A stretch of DNA of 54,060 nt from a gamma proteobacterium symbiont of Ctena orbiculata (GTDB lineage Bacteria > Pseudomonadota > Gammaproteobacteria > Chromatiales > Chromatiaceae): contig NATV01000127.1 in the NCBI GenBank assembly GCA_003094535.1, positions 1-54,060 of the forward strand, read 5' to 3'. The translations under genes and the position numbers were made by a program. Shown here in pieces: positions 1 to 7,464 of the stretch. Below the pieces are notes generated by a model. It saw nothing but the letters and a program-made list of their open reading frames with translations. It searched no databases and was not told the origin of the DNA. Every line of letters starts with the position of its first letter. The first letter of the stretch is position 1.

Positions 1-408
1 ATGCAGATGGTGCGCCAGCTCGAGTTCGCCCTCTTCGACTTTCGCATCCACCGCGAATACGATCCCCAACAGGGCGCACGCATCTACGAGACCCTGGAGG
101 AGGTACGCCGCCAGGTCGCGGTGGTCAAGCCGCCGGTCTGGAACCGTTTCGCCCACGGCTTCTCCCATATCTTCGCCGGCGGCTACGCCGCAGGCTACTA
201 TAGCTACAAGTGGGCCGAGGTACTCTCCGCCGACGCCTTCTCCCTGTTTGAGGAGCAGGGCATTTTCGACACCGACACCGGCCAGGCCTTTCTCAAGGAG
301 GTGCTGCAACAGGGCGGCTCGAAGGATGCCATGGAACTGTTTGTCGCCTTTCGCGGCCGCGAGCCCGAGATCGAACCGCTGCTGCGCCACAGCGGCATCA
401 CCGGTTAG
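1..408 (+). CDS. prlC: Oligopeptidase A (M3 metallopeptidase), C-terminal part
   Basis: This is the last 135 residues of an M3-family zinc oligopeptidase. In E. coli the enzyme (about 680 residues) is cytosolic and degrades short peptides, including cleaved signal peptides. The recognisable stretch is the helical C-terminal domain, with the segment FAHGFSHIFAGGYAAGYYSY followed by KWAEVLSADAF, typical of the M3 family near its C-terminus. The HEXXH zinc site lies upstream, outside the window. The window happens to begin on an in-frame ATG, but the protein must start further left. The family assignment is secure; the choice of OpdA/PrlC over another M3 member is inferred from the close match of this tail. 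Confidence 0.87.
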   Translation: MQMVRQLEFALFDFRIHREYDPQQGARIYETLEEVRRQVAVVKPPVWNRFAHGFSHIFAGGYAAGYYSYKWAEVLSADAFSLFEEQGIFDTDTGQAFLKEVLQQGGSKDAMELFVAFRGREPEIEPLLRHSGITG

Positions 409-429
409 TCTCAAGGGATTGTCTGCGAG

Positions 430-460
430 AAAAAAGCCGGGTGACGCTGTCGCGTCACCC
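430..460 (-). terminator. Candidate intrinsic terminator
   Basis: A perfect 9-bp stem, GGGTGACGC with GCGTCACCC, closes a 4-base loop at 439-460. Read on the minus strand it is followed by GGC and a run of six T (the A run at 430-435 on the plus strand). That is the arrangement of a rho-independent terminator for leftward transcription from the ttcA-CBS-transporter operon. On the plus strand the hairpin lacks a T tract but could still mark the 3' end of prlC mRNA. Confidence 0.65.
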
Positions 461-707
461 TAGGTCGGTTAGCTGGACCATCCCTGCCACCGCCCGACCA
501 ACACCACTGATCACTGCCTTCTATCCTGGGGTGCAAGGGCATGGGTCAGTCATACCCCCGGTTCCCGAGGCAGATCAACCAGTTTCTTGTCATCTACAAC
601 GTTGGATCATCCATCCTTGAAACAGCCATTCGGCAGATGCATGGTGCCTCCGGCATCTGCAACACTCTCCTCTAAGCTATAGAAATAGCCGATAAAACAA
701 TCAAGCA

Positions 708-745
708 AATACCCCATCCTAAACCGATGAGGAAATTGGGGTATT
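708..745 (-). terminator. Hairpin downstream of the transporter gene
   Basis: AATACCCCA (708-716) pairs perfectly with TGGGGTATT (737-745), and TCCT with AGGA can extend the stem inside the loop after a small bulge. It lies about 55 bases past the stop codon of the minus-strand transporter gene. On that strand it is followed by a moderately T-rich stretch, so it may be a first, weaker terminator or a 3' stabilising structure. Confidence 0.4.
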
Positions 746-798
746 GGAATCGGCAACAGCGGCATGGCCTCGCCACGCCGCGGCGAATCGGCTTTGCG

Positions 799-2109
799 CT
801 ATGCCGTGGTGAACATGTCGAAGAAGAGCCAATAGACCATGCTGGCGAGAATCAGGCCGAAGAACATCACCGGCATTCCGGTGCGCATCCACAACATCGG
901 CGAGATCCTGGCCTCCGGCATCCCGCTCTTTTCCGACTCGCTGACCGCGATGATGTTGGCGGTAGCGCCGAGGTGGGTGCCGTTTCCTCCCAACCCCACG
1001 CCCAGGGCCAGGGCCCACCAGAGCGGGGCGATATTGACGCCGCTGCTCTCCAATCCCAGGATGACCGGGATCATGGTGACGGTAAAAGGGATATTGTCGA
1101 CCACCGCGCTCAGAATCGCGGCAATCCACATCAACGCCAGACCGGTCAACATCAGCATCGCCGGATCCTTTGCCAAATGACCCAGCCAGTGACCCACGAG
1201 TTCAAGCAGACCCGATGACTCAACGCCTCCGACGATGATGAACAGCCCGGCGAAAAAGATGAGTACCGACCAGTTGACGGTGCCGAACAGCTTCTCCACG
1301 TCGGGCTGCAGCAGTAGCAGGGCGACGGTGAGCCCGATAAATGAAGCGTAGGCCGGTAACAGATGCAGATTGTGGTGGACGAAAAAGAGTACCACCACAA
1401 TAGCCAGGGCAAACAGAATCCGCTTCAGGCCCCGGGCATCCTTAATCGCATGGGTTGCCACCAATGTCTTCGGATCCTCGCCGCTGTGGCTGAGCTGTTC
1501 ACGAAACAGATAGAGCATCAACACCACCGTCCCAAGCCACACCACCAACACTGGCAGCCCCATGTGCACGAGGAAGGAGTTGAAGCTGATGTCGGCCGCG
1601 CTGCCGATCATCAGGTTGGGCGGATCGCCCACCAGGGTTGCGGCGCCGCCGATATTGGAGAGCATCGCCTCCGCCATCAGATAGGGCATCGGGTTGAGCT
1701 TGAGCAGGCGACAGATGAGCACGGTGAGCGGGGCGAATACGATCACCGTGGTGACGTTGTCGAGGATCATGCTGATCAGGCTTACCGCAAGACTCAGATA
1801 GATCAGCAATAACTTGGGATTGCCCTGCGCCCAATGGGTGATATGCACCGCGGCATAGTCGAAAGCGCCGGTGGGCCGCAGCAGGGCCACCAGCATCATC
1901 ATCGCGGCCAGGAGCAGGATGGTATTGCCGTCCACCGCCAGGATCGCCGCCTCCTGGGTATAGAAACCCATCCACATACCGATGCCGACCATCACCACCG
2001 CCCCGAAGATGGCGGCAATCGTGCGGTGCAGGATCTCGGAAAAGATCAGGACATAGGCCACCACCAAGACAATGGCGGAGGTCCACATTTCCAGGGTTAT
2101 CGAATCCAT
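799..2109 (-). CDS. Ion transporter superfamily permease (ArsB/NhaD/SLC13-like, probable Na+/H+ antiporter)
   Basis: A 436-residue polytopic inner-membrane protein with about eleven hydrophobic segments. Two inverted-repeat signatures of the ion-transporter superfamily are visible. LDNVTT (about 116-121) is followed by SNIGGAATLVGDPPN (151-165), and the second half carries VDNIPFT followed by LGGNGTHLGATANI. Paired DN(V/I) and GG-x-GDPPN / GGNGT hairpins are found in ArsB, NhaD and P-protein transporters. The substrate cannot be read from sequence; a sodium/proton or anion role is most likely. It is the last gene of a minus-strand operon, 12 bases downstream of the CBS-domain gene, which may regulate it. 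No arsenic genes are nearby, so arsenite export is not favoured. Confidence 0.82.
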   Translation of the reverse strand: MDSITLEMWTSAIVLVVAYVLIFSEILHRTIAAIFGAVVMVGIGMWMGFYTQEAAILAVDGNTILLLAAMMMLVALLRPTGAFDYAAVHITHWAQGNPKLLLIYLSLAVSLISMILDNVTTVIVFAPLTVLICRLLKLNPMPYLMAEAMLSNIGGAATLVGDPPNLMIGSAADISFNSFLVHMGLPVLVVWLGTVVLMLYLFREQLSHSGEDPKTLVATHAIKDARGLKRILFALAIVVVLFFVHHNLHLLPAYASFIGLTVALLLLQPDVEKLFGTVNWSVLIFFAGLFIIVGGVESSGLLELVGHWLGHLAKDPAMLMLTGLALMWIAAILSAVVDNIPFTVTMIPVILGLESSGVNIAPLWWALALGVGLGGNGTHLGATANIIAVSESEKSGMPEARISPMLWMRTGMPVMFFGLILASMVYWLFFDMFTTA

Positions 2110-2121
2110 CGGGCGGGCCGG

Positions 2122-2580
2122 CTAGTCGACGCAACACTCTTTGGTGACCACCGCCCTGGCGATGCTCATTCTGGTGACCACGCCCTGGTACATCCCCTCC
2201 TCGGAAACAAACAGGTACTCGGTATTGAATTGTTCCATGATCGCCAACGCCTTGATCGCCTGAAAATTGGCCGACAGCTGGATAGCGTCGGGAAAGATGT
2301 AATCATCCACTTTCTCCTCCATCAATTCATCCGCACGCATGTGAGGGAAATCGAGGTGCTCGATATCGTCGCCCAGGAGATGGGCGCCGTGGATAACATC
2401 ATCGGGAATGCAGCAGAGCAGAAACAGGTGCCTGACTGAGAAGCGGCCGTTCAGCTTGCCCTCGGCATCGATGAAAGGTATCCCGGGAACATTCTTCTCC
2501 ACGCACTCCCGCATCACCTCGCCAATGCTCATTCCGGGACGGGCGACTTTGGTGGGAATCGAAATATGCTTGATCTTCAT
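2122..2580 (-). CDS. CBS-domain pair protein
   Basis: A 152-residue soluble protein made almost entirely of two CBS motifs, about 10-60 and 90-148. The first contains PGMSIGEVMRECVEKNVPG and GIPFIDAEGKLNGRFS; the second contains LFVSEEGMYQGVVTRMSIAR. CBS pairs bind adenine nucleotides and act as energy or second-messenger sensors, often for a transporter. Its ATG overlaps the TGA of the ttcA-like gene as ATGA (2577-2580), so translation is probably coupled, and the transporter follows after 12 bases. Control of that transporter by nucleotide binding is an inference from position. It ends in a short Cys-rich tail (KECCVD). Confidence 0.8.
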   Translation of the reverse strand: MKIKHISIPTKVARPGMSIGEVMRECVEKNVPGIPFIDAEGKLNGRFSVRHLFLLCCIPDDVIHGAHLLGDDIEHLDFPHMRADELMEEKVDDYIFPDAIQLSANFQAIKALAIMEQFNTEYLFVSEEGMYQGVVTRMSIARAVVTKECCVD

Positions 2581-3311
2581 CTTGGGGTTTCATCCATCAG
2601 TGGTCTCATGGCATGCAGTATATTGGCGAACAGGTGGCGGTTTTGCCGCTCCTCCCGGGCCAGTAGTTGCTTCATATATGCTCGCCGGGTAGGCGCGGTA
2701 AAGCAAGCCGGGCAGCTGTCGGCGACGATCGGCAGCCCGGCCTCGACGGCAAAGGCCCCGGTCTGGGTCTCGCGGCAATAGGCCAGCGGCCTGATGATGC
2801 GCAGATCCCCCGCATCGTTGAGGTAGTGGGCCTTCATGGTACGCAGCTGGCCTTCGTGAAACAGCGACATCAGCAGGCTTTCCGCCAGATCGTCCAGGTG
2901 CTGGGCGAGGGCCAGTACGTTATAACCCTCGCGCCGGCAGGTGGTGTACATGATGCCGCGTTTCATGCGTGCGCAGTAGGCGCAGAAGGAGTTTCCATCC
3001 ATGTTCTCCTTGGCCTCCTCCATGATGGGTTGTTCGGCATAGTGCCAGGACAGGCCAAGCGCCTCGTAGTAAGCCTTGAGCGGCGCCGGATCAAAGCCCT
3101 CGACCTGGGGATCAACGGTGATCACAGCCAGCTCGAAGCGGACCGGGGCATAGCGCTTGAGGTGGCTGAGGACCTGGAGCAGCGAGAGGGAGTCCTTGCC
3201 GCCGGAGACGCCGAGCAGAATTCTATCCCCCTCCCTGATCATGTCGAAATCGGCAATCGCCTTGCCGACTTTGCGCAGCAGCGATTTGGGTGGTTTTTGA
3301 TAATCTGTCAT
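2577..3311 (-). CDS. ttcA: TtcA-family tRNA 2-thiocytidine biosynthesis protein
   Basis: A PP-loop ATPase of 244 residues from the ATG at 3311; longer upstream frames read into the divergent promoter region and look non-coding. The PP-loop SGGKDS is at 36-41. TtcA proteins thiolate C32 of certain tRNAs, activating the base with ATP and using an Fe-S cluster. Candidate ligands here are the CxxC at C110/C113 and a second CxxC at C200/C203 (SCPACF). It is shorter than E. coli TtcA (about 311 residues). The second CxxC region reads ADSCPACFTAPTRR rather than the usual PCNLCGSQ, so it belongs to a divergent TtcA-like branch and substrate identity is less sure than fold. First gene of an operon with the CBS and transporter genes. 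Confidence 0.78.
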   Translation of the reverse strand: MTDYQKPPKSLLRKVGKAIADFDMIREGDRILLGVSGGKDSLSLLQVLSHLKRYAPVRFELAVITVDPQVEGFDPAPLKAYYEALGLSWHYAEQPIMEEAKENMDGNSFCAYCARMKRGIMYTTCRREGYNVLALAQHLDDLAESLLMSLFHEGQLRTMKAHYLNDAGDLRIIRPLAYCRETQTGAFAVEAGLPIVADSCPACFTAPTRRAYMKQLLAREERQNRHLFANILHAMRPLMDETPR

Positions 3312-3417
3312 CGCTCCATTTTGACACGAAGCCGTGGGGCCACCAATGTTGAGCATTGCATTTAGTGGCGGGATCAAGCATCTTTGCAGGGTATCAGCCC
3401 CATAGAGGATCGGACAT

Positions 3418-4341
3418 ATGGATATCTTTGTATTGGTCGTGTTGGCATTTGCGATCGTGGTCGTTGTACTCGGCGTCAAGCGGATACCCCAGGGCAATGA
3501 ATACACGGTCGAGCGTTTCGGGCGCTATACCAAAACCCTGCGTCCGGGACTCAACCTCATCGTTCCGGTCATCGACCAGATCGGGGTAAAGATGAACATG
3601 ATGGAACAGGTCATGGATGTGCCCTCCCAGGAGGTCATCACCCGGGATAACGCCATGGTCACCGTGGACGGGGTCATCTTCTTTCAGGTACTCGACGCCT
3701 CTCAGGCCGCCTATGAGGTCAACAACCTCTACAGCGCCATCCTCAACCTGACCATGACCAACATCCGCACGGTGATGGGCTCCATGGACCTGGATCAGCT
3801 GTTGTCTCAGCGCGACGCCATCAATACCCAGCTGTTGACCGTGGTCGACGACGCCACCACCCCCTGGGGAGTGAAGGTGACCCGCATCGAGATCAAGGAT
3901 ATCTCGCCACCCAAGGACCTGGTTGACGCCATGGCCAGGCAGATGAAGGCGGAAAGGGATAAACGCGCCGCGATCCTCGAGGCGGAAGGCGAACGCCAGT
4001 CAGCGATACTCAAGGCCGAGGGTGAGAAACAGTCCGCAATCCTCATGGCCGAGGGTGAGAAAGAGGCCGCCTACCGCGAGGCCGAGGCCAGGGAACGCCT
4101 GGCGGAGGCGGAAGCAAGGGCGACCACCGTGGTATCGGACTCCATCGCCAAGGGCGATGTCAACGCCATCAACTACTTCGTCGCCCAGAAATATACCGAG
4201 GCCCTGCAGCAGATTGCCGCGGCGGAAAACCAGAAGATCATCATGATGCCGCTGGAGGCGTCGAGCCTGATCGGCTCGATTGCCGGAATCGGTGAACTCG
4301 CAAAACAGGCGTTCGATAAAAAGAGCGGAGGGACGGCTTGA
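3418..4341 (+). CDS. qmcA: QmcA/stomatin-like SPFH membrane protein
   Basis: A 307-residue SPFH-domain protein. Residues 1-20 form an N-terminal membrane anchor, then comes the SPFH domain (about 22-180) with [20 protein letters not shown] and the [20 protein letters not shown] segment. A charged helix follows that contains four 11-residue repeats at 184-227 ([44 protein letters not shown]), encoded at 3967-4098. Stomatin-like proteins oligomerise into membrane microdomain scaffolds and work with NfeD partners or membrane proteases. A GAGGATCGG ribosome site precedes the ATG. The stop overlaps the start of the next gene, nfeD, as TGATG, the usual gene pair. Confidence 0.92.
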   Translation: MDIFVLVVLAFAIVVVVLGVKRIPQGNEYTVERFGRYTKTLRPGLNLIVPVIDQIGVKMNMMEQVMDVPSQEVITRDNAMVTVDGVIFFQVLDASQAAYEVNNLYSAILNLTMTNIRTVMGSMDLDQLLSQRDAINTQLLTVVDDATTPWGVKVTRIEIKDISPPKDLVDAMARQMKAERDKRAAILEAEGERQSAILKAEGEKQSAILMAEGEKEAAYREAEARERLAEAEARATTVVSDSIAKGDVNAINYFVAQKYTEALQQIAAAENQKIIMMPLEASSLIGSIAGIGELAKQAFDKKSGGTA

Positions 4342-4799
4342 TGCAGTGGCTGACACAGGCCGACTATTGGCACTGGCTGATCCTGGCCGTGGTGTTGATG
4401 ATCCTCGAGGTCTTCTCACCCGGCGCGTTTCTTCTCTGGATGGGTCTGGCCGCGGCAACGGTTGGCCTGCTCATACTGTTGATCCCGGATCTCAGCTGGC
4501 AGCTGCAGATACTTCTTTTCGCCGTATTCAGCGTGGTGATCATCGTTCTTGTGCGTGCCTTTCTGCAGCGCCGTCCGATCGAAACCGACCAACCCCACCT
4601 CAATCGCCGGGGAGAACAGTATCTCGAGCGCACATTCACCCTTCAGGAACCCATCGTCAATGGTGAAGGCAAAATCCATGTGGATGACTCGATCTGGAAG
4701 ATCAACGGTGAAGATTGTCCTGCGGGAACCCGGGTAAGGATCACCGGTGTTGAGGGCGTGGTGCTGCAGGTCAGCAGGGATGATGAGCGCTCTGCTTGA
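4341..4799 (+). CDS. NfeD-family membrane protein, QmcA partner
   Basis: A 152-residue protein with two or three N-terminal membrane segments (about 10-75) and a C-terminal soluble OB-fold NfeD domain (about 90-150), including the region EPIVNGEGKIHVDDSIW and the typical end GVEGVVLQVSRDD. It corresponds to YbbK/YbbJ-type short NfeD proteins, which lack the protease domain of long NfeD and form complexes with stomatin homologues. The ATG at 4341 overlaps the qmcA stop codon; an in-frame TTG one codon earlier is also possible. Coupled translation with qmcA is likely. Confidence 0.88.
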   Translation: MQWLTQADYWHWLILAVVLMILEVFSPGAFLLWMGLAAATVGLLILLIPDLSWQLQILLFAVFSVVIIVLVRAFLQRRPIETDQPHLNRRGEQYLERTFTLQEPIVNGEGKIHVDDSIWKINGEDCPAGTRVRITGVEGVVLQVSRDDERSA

Positions 4800-4890
4800 A
4801 ACGGAATCTGTCAAATCAATTAAAACCGGCTATGATCATTTTGGGAAATAAGACTCAAGATTCCCACAGCTAGAACCGATACAACAATTA

Positions 4891-4937
4891 GGCCTGTCGT
4901 CAAATGTTGCCCTAAAAAATAACCATTGGGACAGGCC
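4891..4937. repeat. Intergenic inverted repeat
   Basis: GGCCTGTC at 4891-4898 pairs perfectly with GACAGGCC at 4930-4937, and AATG with CATT inside can lengthen the stem. The 31-base interval contains an A-rich run. It lies in the 235-base gap between nfeD and the receiver-HDOD gene. It could be part of a 5' leader, a termination structure after nfeD or a dispersed repeat; no T tract follows on the plus strand. Confidence 0.4.
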
Positions 4938-5034
4938 AGCGGCCAGGGAAATATCGCAGCTCGTTTTCTTTTCCAGCCCGTGCATCAAGGATGAGCTGTC
5001 GCATTGCCATCCAGCGGCACCAAAGGCAACAACT

Positions 5035-6243
5035 ATGTACACAGAGACCCATGCGATCCTATTCGTCGACAGTGACAGCAACCAGCTGCGGTCACTGCAG
5101 CGGAACCTGCGCGAATTCAGAGACGAATGGCAGCTCCATTTTGCCGAAGATGCCCAGCAGGCCCTGGAACTGATGCAGCAGGCGGCAGTGGACATCGTGG
5201 TCAGCGAAACCCAACTCTCCGGGATGCCGGGCAGCGAACTGTTGAAAGAGGTTCAACTCCACTACCCCAGTGCAACCCGGCTTCTGTTTTCAGGGCAGGC
5301 GATGCGCGCACCGGCCCAGGAGGTTGTCAATCACGCCCACCAGTTTATCGCCAAACCCTGCGAAAGAGATCGCTTGATCGATATCCTGCAAAGGGTCTTC
5401 CACCTGCGCAGCCGGCTGAACAATCCTGCGCTGGAAGAGATGATCAGCAGCATGGGTACATTGCCCAGCCTCCCCACCACCTATCAGCAGATGATCACAG
5501 CCCTGCAGTCCGAGAGCGCCACGGTCAAGGATATCGGCAGCATCGTGGCCCAGGACATCGGCATGTCGACCAAGATCCTGCAGCTGGTCAACTCCGCCTT
5601 TTTCGGCCTACCGCGTCAGATCGCCTCCCCCGAACATGCCGTCAGCCTGCTGGGGATAGAGACCGTCACCAACCTTGCTCTCGCCGTGGGCGTCTTCTCG
5701 CAGCTCGATCCCGACGTGATCGATGAGTTCAACCTCGAACAGCTGTGGCATCACAGCATGGTAGTCTCTGGCCTTGTGCAGCAGCTCGCCAAGGTAAGCG
5801 AGCTGGATCAGCAGCAGTATCAGATCCCGATGCTGGCCGGCCTGCTGCATGATCTGGGTAAGCTGGTCCTTGCTACCCAGGATAGGGAGGAGTATCGCCG
5901 CATCGTGCAGCAGGCAACCGCGGACGGGATCCCGCTCCACGAAGCCGAATCAGAGTCGTTGTGGTGCAGCCACGCTACCATCGGCGCTTTTTTGATGGGT
6001 CTCTGGGGGCTGCCCTACTCGGCGGTAGAGGCCGTTGCCCTGCACCACGCTGCCGAGCGTCAGAGCAAGGAACGCCTCGACTGCCTGCTGGTCTACGCCG
6101 CAAACCTGTTGGTACACAATTCAAACCCAGGTCAAGCGGGTGGCTACTACTCAACCGACACCCTGGAAGCCCTGATAACCCCGGACACATTGGCTCAATG
6201 GAAAGCTATAACCCTGGAGTATCTCGATGGACAAGCTGCCTGA
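5035..6243 (+). CDS. Receiver-HDOD signalling protein with an atypical receiver
   Basis: 402 residues. An N-terminal response-regulator receiver (1-120) is joined to an HDOD domain (about 140-340). HDOD proteins are HD-superfamily relatives that act in bacterial signalling. HDOD landmarks include LPSLPTTYQQM, DIGMSTKILQLVNSAFFG and AGLLHDLGKLV, so an HD pair is kept. The receiver is unusual: the expected phosphoacceptor Asp is Glu (E58 in DIVVSETQLSG), and the acidic pocket reads VDSD, while the conserved Lys (K107, FIAKP) remains. It may be phosphorylation-independent or mimic the active state. The next gene begins inside its last codons (17-base overlap), and the convergent kinase at 7465-9333 is a likely partner in the same circuit. 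Confidence 0.87.
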   Translation: MYTETHAILFVDSDSNQLRSLQRNLREFRDEWQLHFAEDAQQALELMQQAAVDIVVSETQLSGMPGSELLKEVQLHYPSATRLLFSGQAMRAPAQEVVNHAHQFIAKPCERDRLIDILQRVFHLRSRLNNPALEEMISSMGTLPSLPTTYQQMITALQSESATVKDIGSIVAQDIGMSTKILQLVNSAFFGLPRQIASPEHAVSLLGIETVTNLALAVGVFSQLDPDVIDEFNLEQLWHHSMVVSGLVQQLAKVSELDQQQYQIPMLAGLLHDLGKLVLATQDREEYRRIVQQATADGIPLHEAESESLWCSHATIGAFLMGLWGLPYSAVEAVALHHAAERQSKERLDCLLVYAANLLVHNSNPGQAGGYYSTDTLEALITPDTLAQWKAITLEYLDGQAA

Positions 6244-7372
6244 AAAGGTCCTGATGGTCGATGACGACCGTAACCTGCTGGACTCCTTCCGGCGACAATT
6301 CCGCAAGCGGCTCAACCTGGAAACCGCCACCAGCGGTGCGGATGGGGTACAGGCGGTAAGCGACGGTGGGCCCTTTGCAGTGGTGATCTCCGACATGCAG
6401 ATGCCGAACATGAACGGCATCGAGTTTCTCTCCAAGGTCCGCACCATTTCACCCAATACCGTGCGTATCATGTTGACCGGCAACGCCAACCTGGATGTTG
6501 CCATCGATGCGGTCAACGACGGCAACATCTTTCGTTTTCTCAACAAACCCGTGGAGACGGATCAGCTCTATCAGACGATTAGCGACGCGATCCAGCAGTA
6601 TCGCCTGATCACTTCGGAAAAGATTCTCCTCAACAAGACCCTGAAGGGCGCGGTGGATCTGATGGCGGACATCCTCAGCATGGTAAACCCGGTCGCCTTC
6701 AGCCACTCGTCGCAGATCAAGCAGTATGCCCATACCATCGTCAACAGCCTCTCCCTGGAGGACAGCTGGCACTACGATCTTGCTGCCATGCTCTGCCAGC
6801 TGGGATATATCAGCCTGCCGGAAGAACTCATACGAAAGGTCGCAGAAGGTGAAGATTTGAGCCAGGCGGAGACGCAACACTATAATTCCCACCCCGGGAT
6901 GGGGGCGCGGCTGTTGAAGCACATCCCCCGACTCGAGGTGGTCGCGGACATGGTTGAGCGGCAAAACGACAGCGTGGGAAGAATCGAATTTCAGGGAAAG
7001 CTCTCAAATGAAGACAAGGCCATCCTCGGCGGCCAGATTCTGCGTGTCGCCATAGGCTACGAAAAGCTTCTCAGCCAGGGCTTGGACGAGCAGGCCGCGA
7101 TCGACGAACTCAAGGATAATCCCGCCCACTATGATCCGATCTTGGTCGAAACCCTCGCCTTGGGTTCGCAGAACCGCAAGGTCGAGGTCATGACACTTCC
7201 CATCGACCGGCTTGAGCCCGGATTGATACTCGATCAACCGATCAAGACCAATGCGGGCACACTGCTGGTGGCCAAGGGACAGGTACTCAGTCAGGCGGTA
7301 CTGTTCAGGTTGCTGGCGGCAGCGGAAAGCGGGATCGTGTCGAGTGAAGTGCGGGTGTTCAGAGTGACCTGA
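6227..7372 (+). CDS. Receiver plus degenerate HD-GYP-like response regulator
   Basis: 381 residues. The receiver (1-120) looks functional: VDDD at 11-14, phosphoacceptor D56 in ISDMQMPNMNG, K107 in FLNKP. The second half (about 140-290) follows HD-GYP topology but has lost the catalytic residues. The HD pair position reads CQ (C190, Q191 in AAMLCQLGYISLPEEL), and the region that should be HHExxDGxGYP reads ERQND (244-248). H160 and H222 survive. It is therefore unlikely to hydrolyse cyclic-di-GMP and probably acts by binding. About 70 C-terminal residues (PIDRLEPGLILDQPI onwards) resemble the small domain found after such outputs. It overlaps the receiver-HDOD gene by 17 bases. Confidence 0.85.
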   Translation: MDKLPEKVLMVDDDRNLLDSFRRQFRKRLNLETATSGADGVQAVSDGGPFAVVISDMQMPNMNGIEFLSKVRTISPNTVRIMLTGNANLDVAIDAVNDGNIFRFLNKPVETDQLYQTISDAIQQYRLITSEKILLNKTLKGAVDLMADILSMVNPVAFSHSSQIKQYAHTIVNSLSLEDSWHYDLAAMLCQLGYISLPEELIRKVAEGEDLSQAETQHYNSHPGMGARLLKHIPRLEVVADMVERQNDSVGRIEFQGKLSNEDKAILGGQILRVAIGYEKLLSQGLDEQAAIDELKDNPAHYDPILVETLALGSQNRKVEVMTLPIDRLEPGLILDQPIKTNAGTLLVAKGQVLSQAVLFRLLAAAESGIVSSEVRVFRVT

Positions 7373-7464
7373 CGGAGCCTGCCGCCGCTCAGACGAAAGA
7401 TACCCTATCGAGGCGCTGAACGGCTGGCCACTGACTCGCTACAGCGGGTGCCGGTCTGTGGTTC

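Larger units (their letters stand above)
409..798. other. Intergenic region with two hairpins, no gene
   Basis: This 390-base gap lies between the convergent prlC tail and the ion transporter. No open frame here looks coding. It holds a perfect 9-bp hairpin near prlC (439-460) and a second, longer inverted repeat near the transporter gene (708-745); both are listed separately. A further 8-bp inverted repeat (GCAGATGC and GCATCTGC) lies around 633-660. The rest shows nothing recognisable. Confidence 0.6.

Noticed and set aside
3967-4098. Tandem 33-base repeats in qmcA
   Set aside because: These encode the 11-residue helical repeats normal for stomatin-like proteins, so they are not a separate repeat element.
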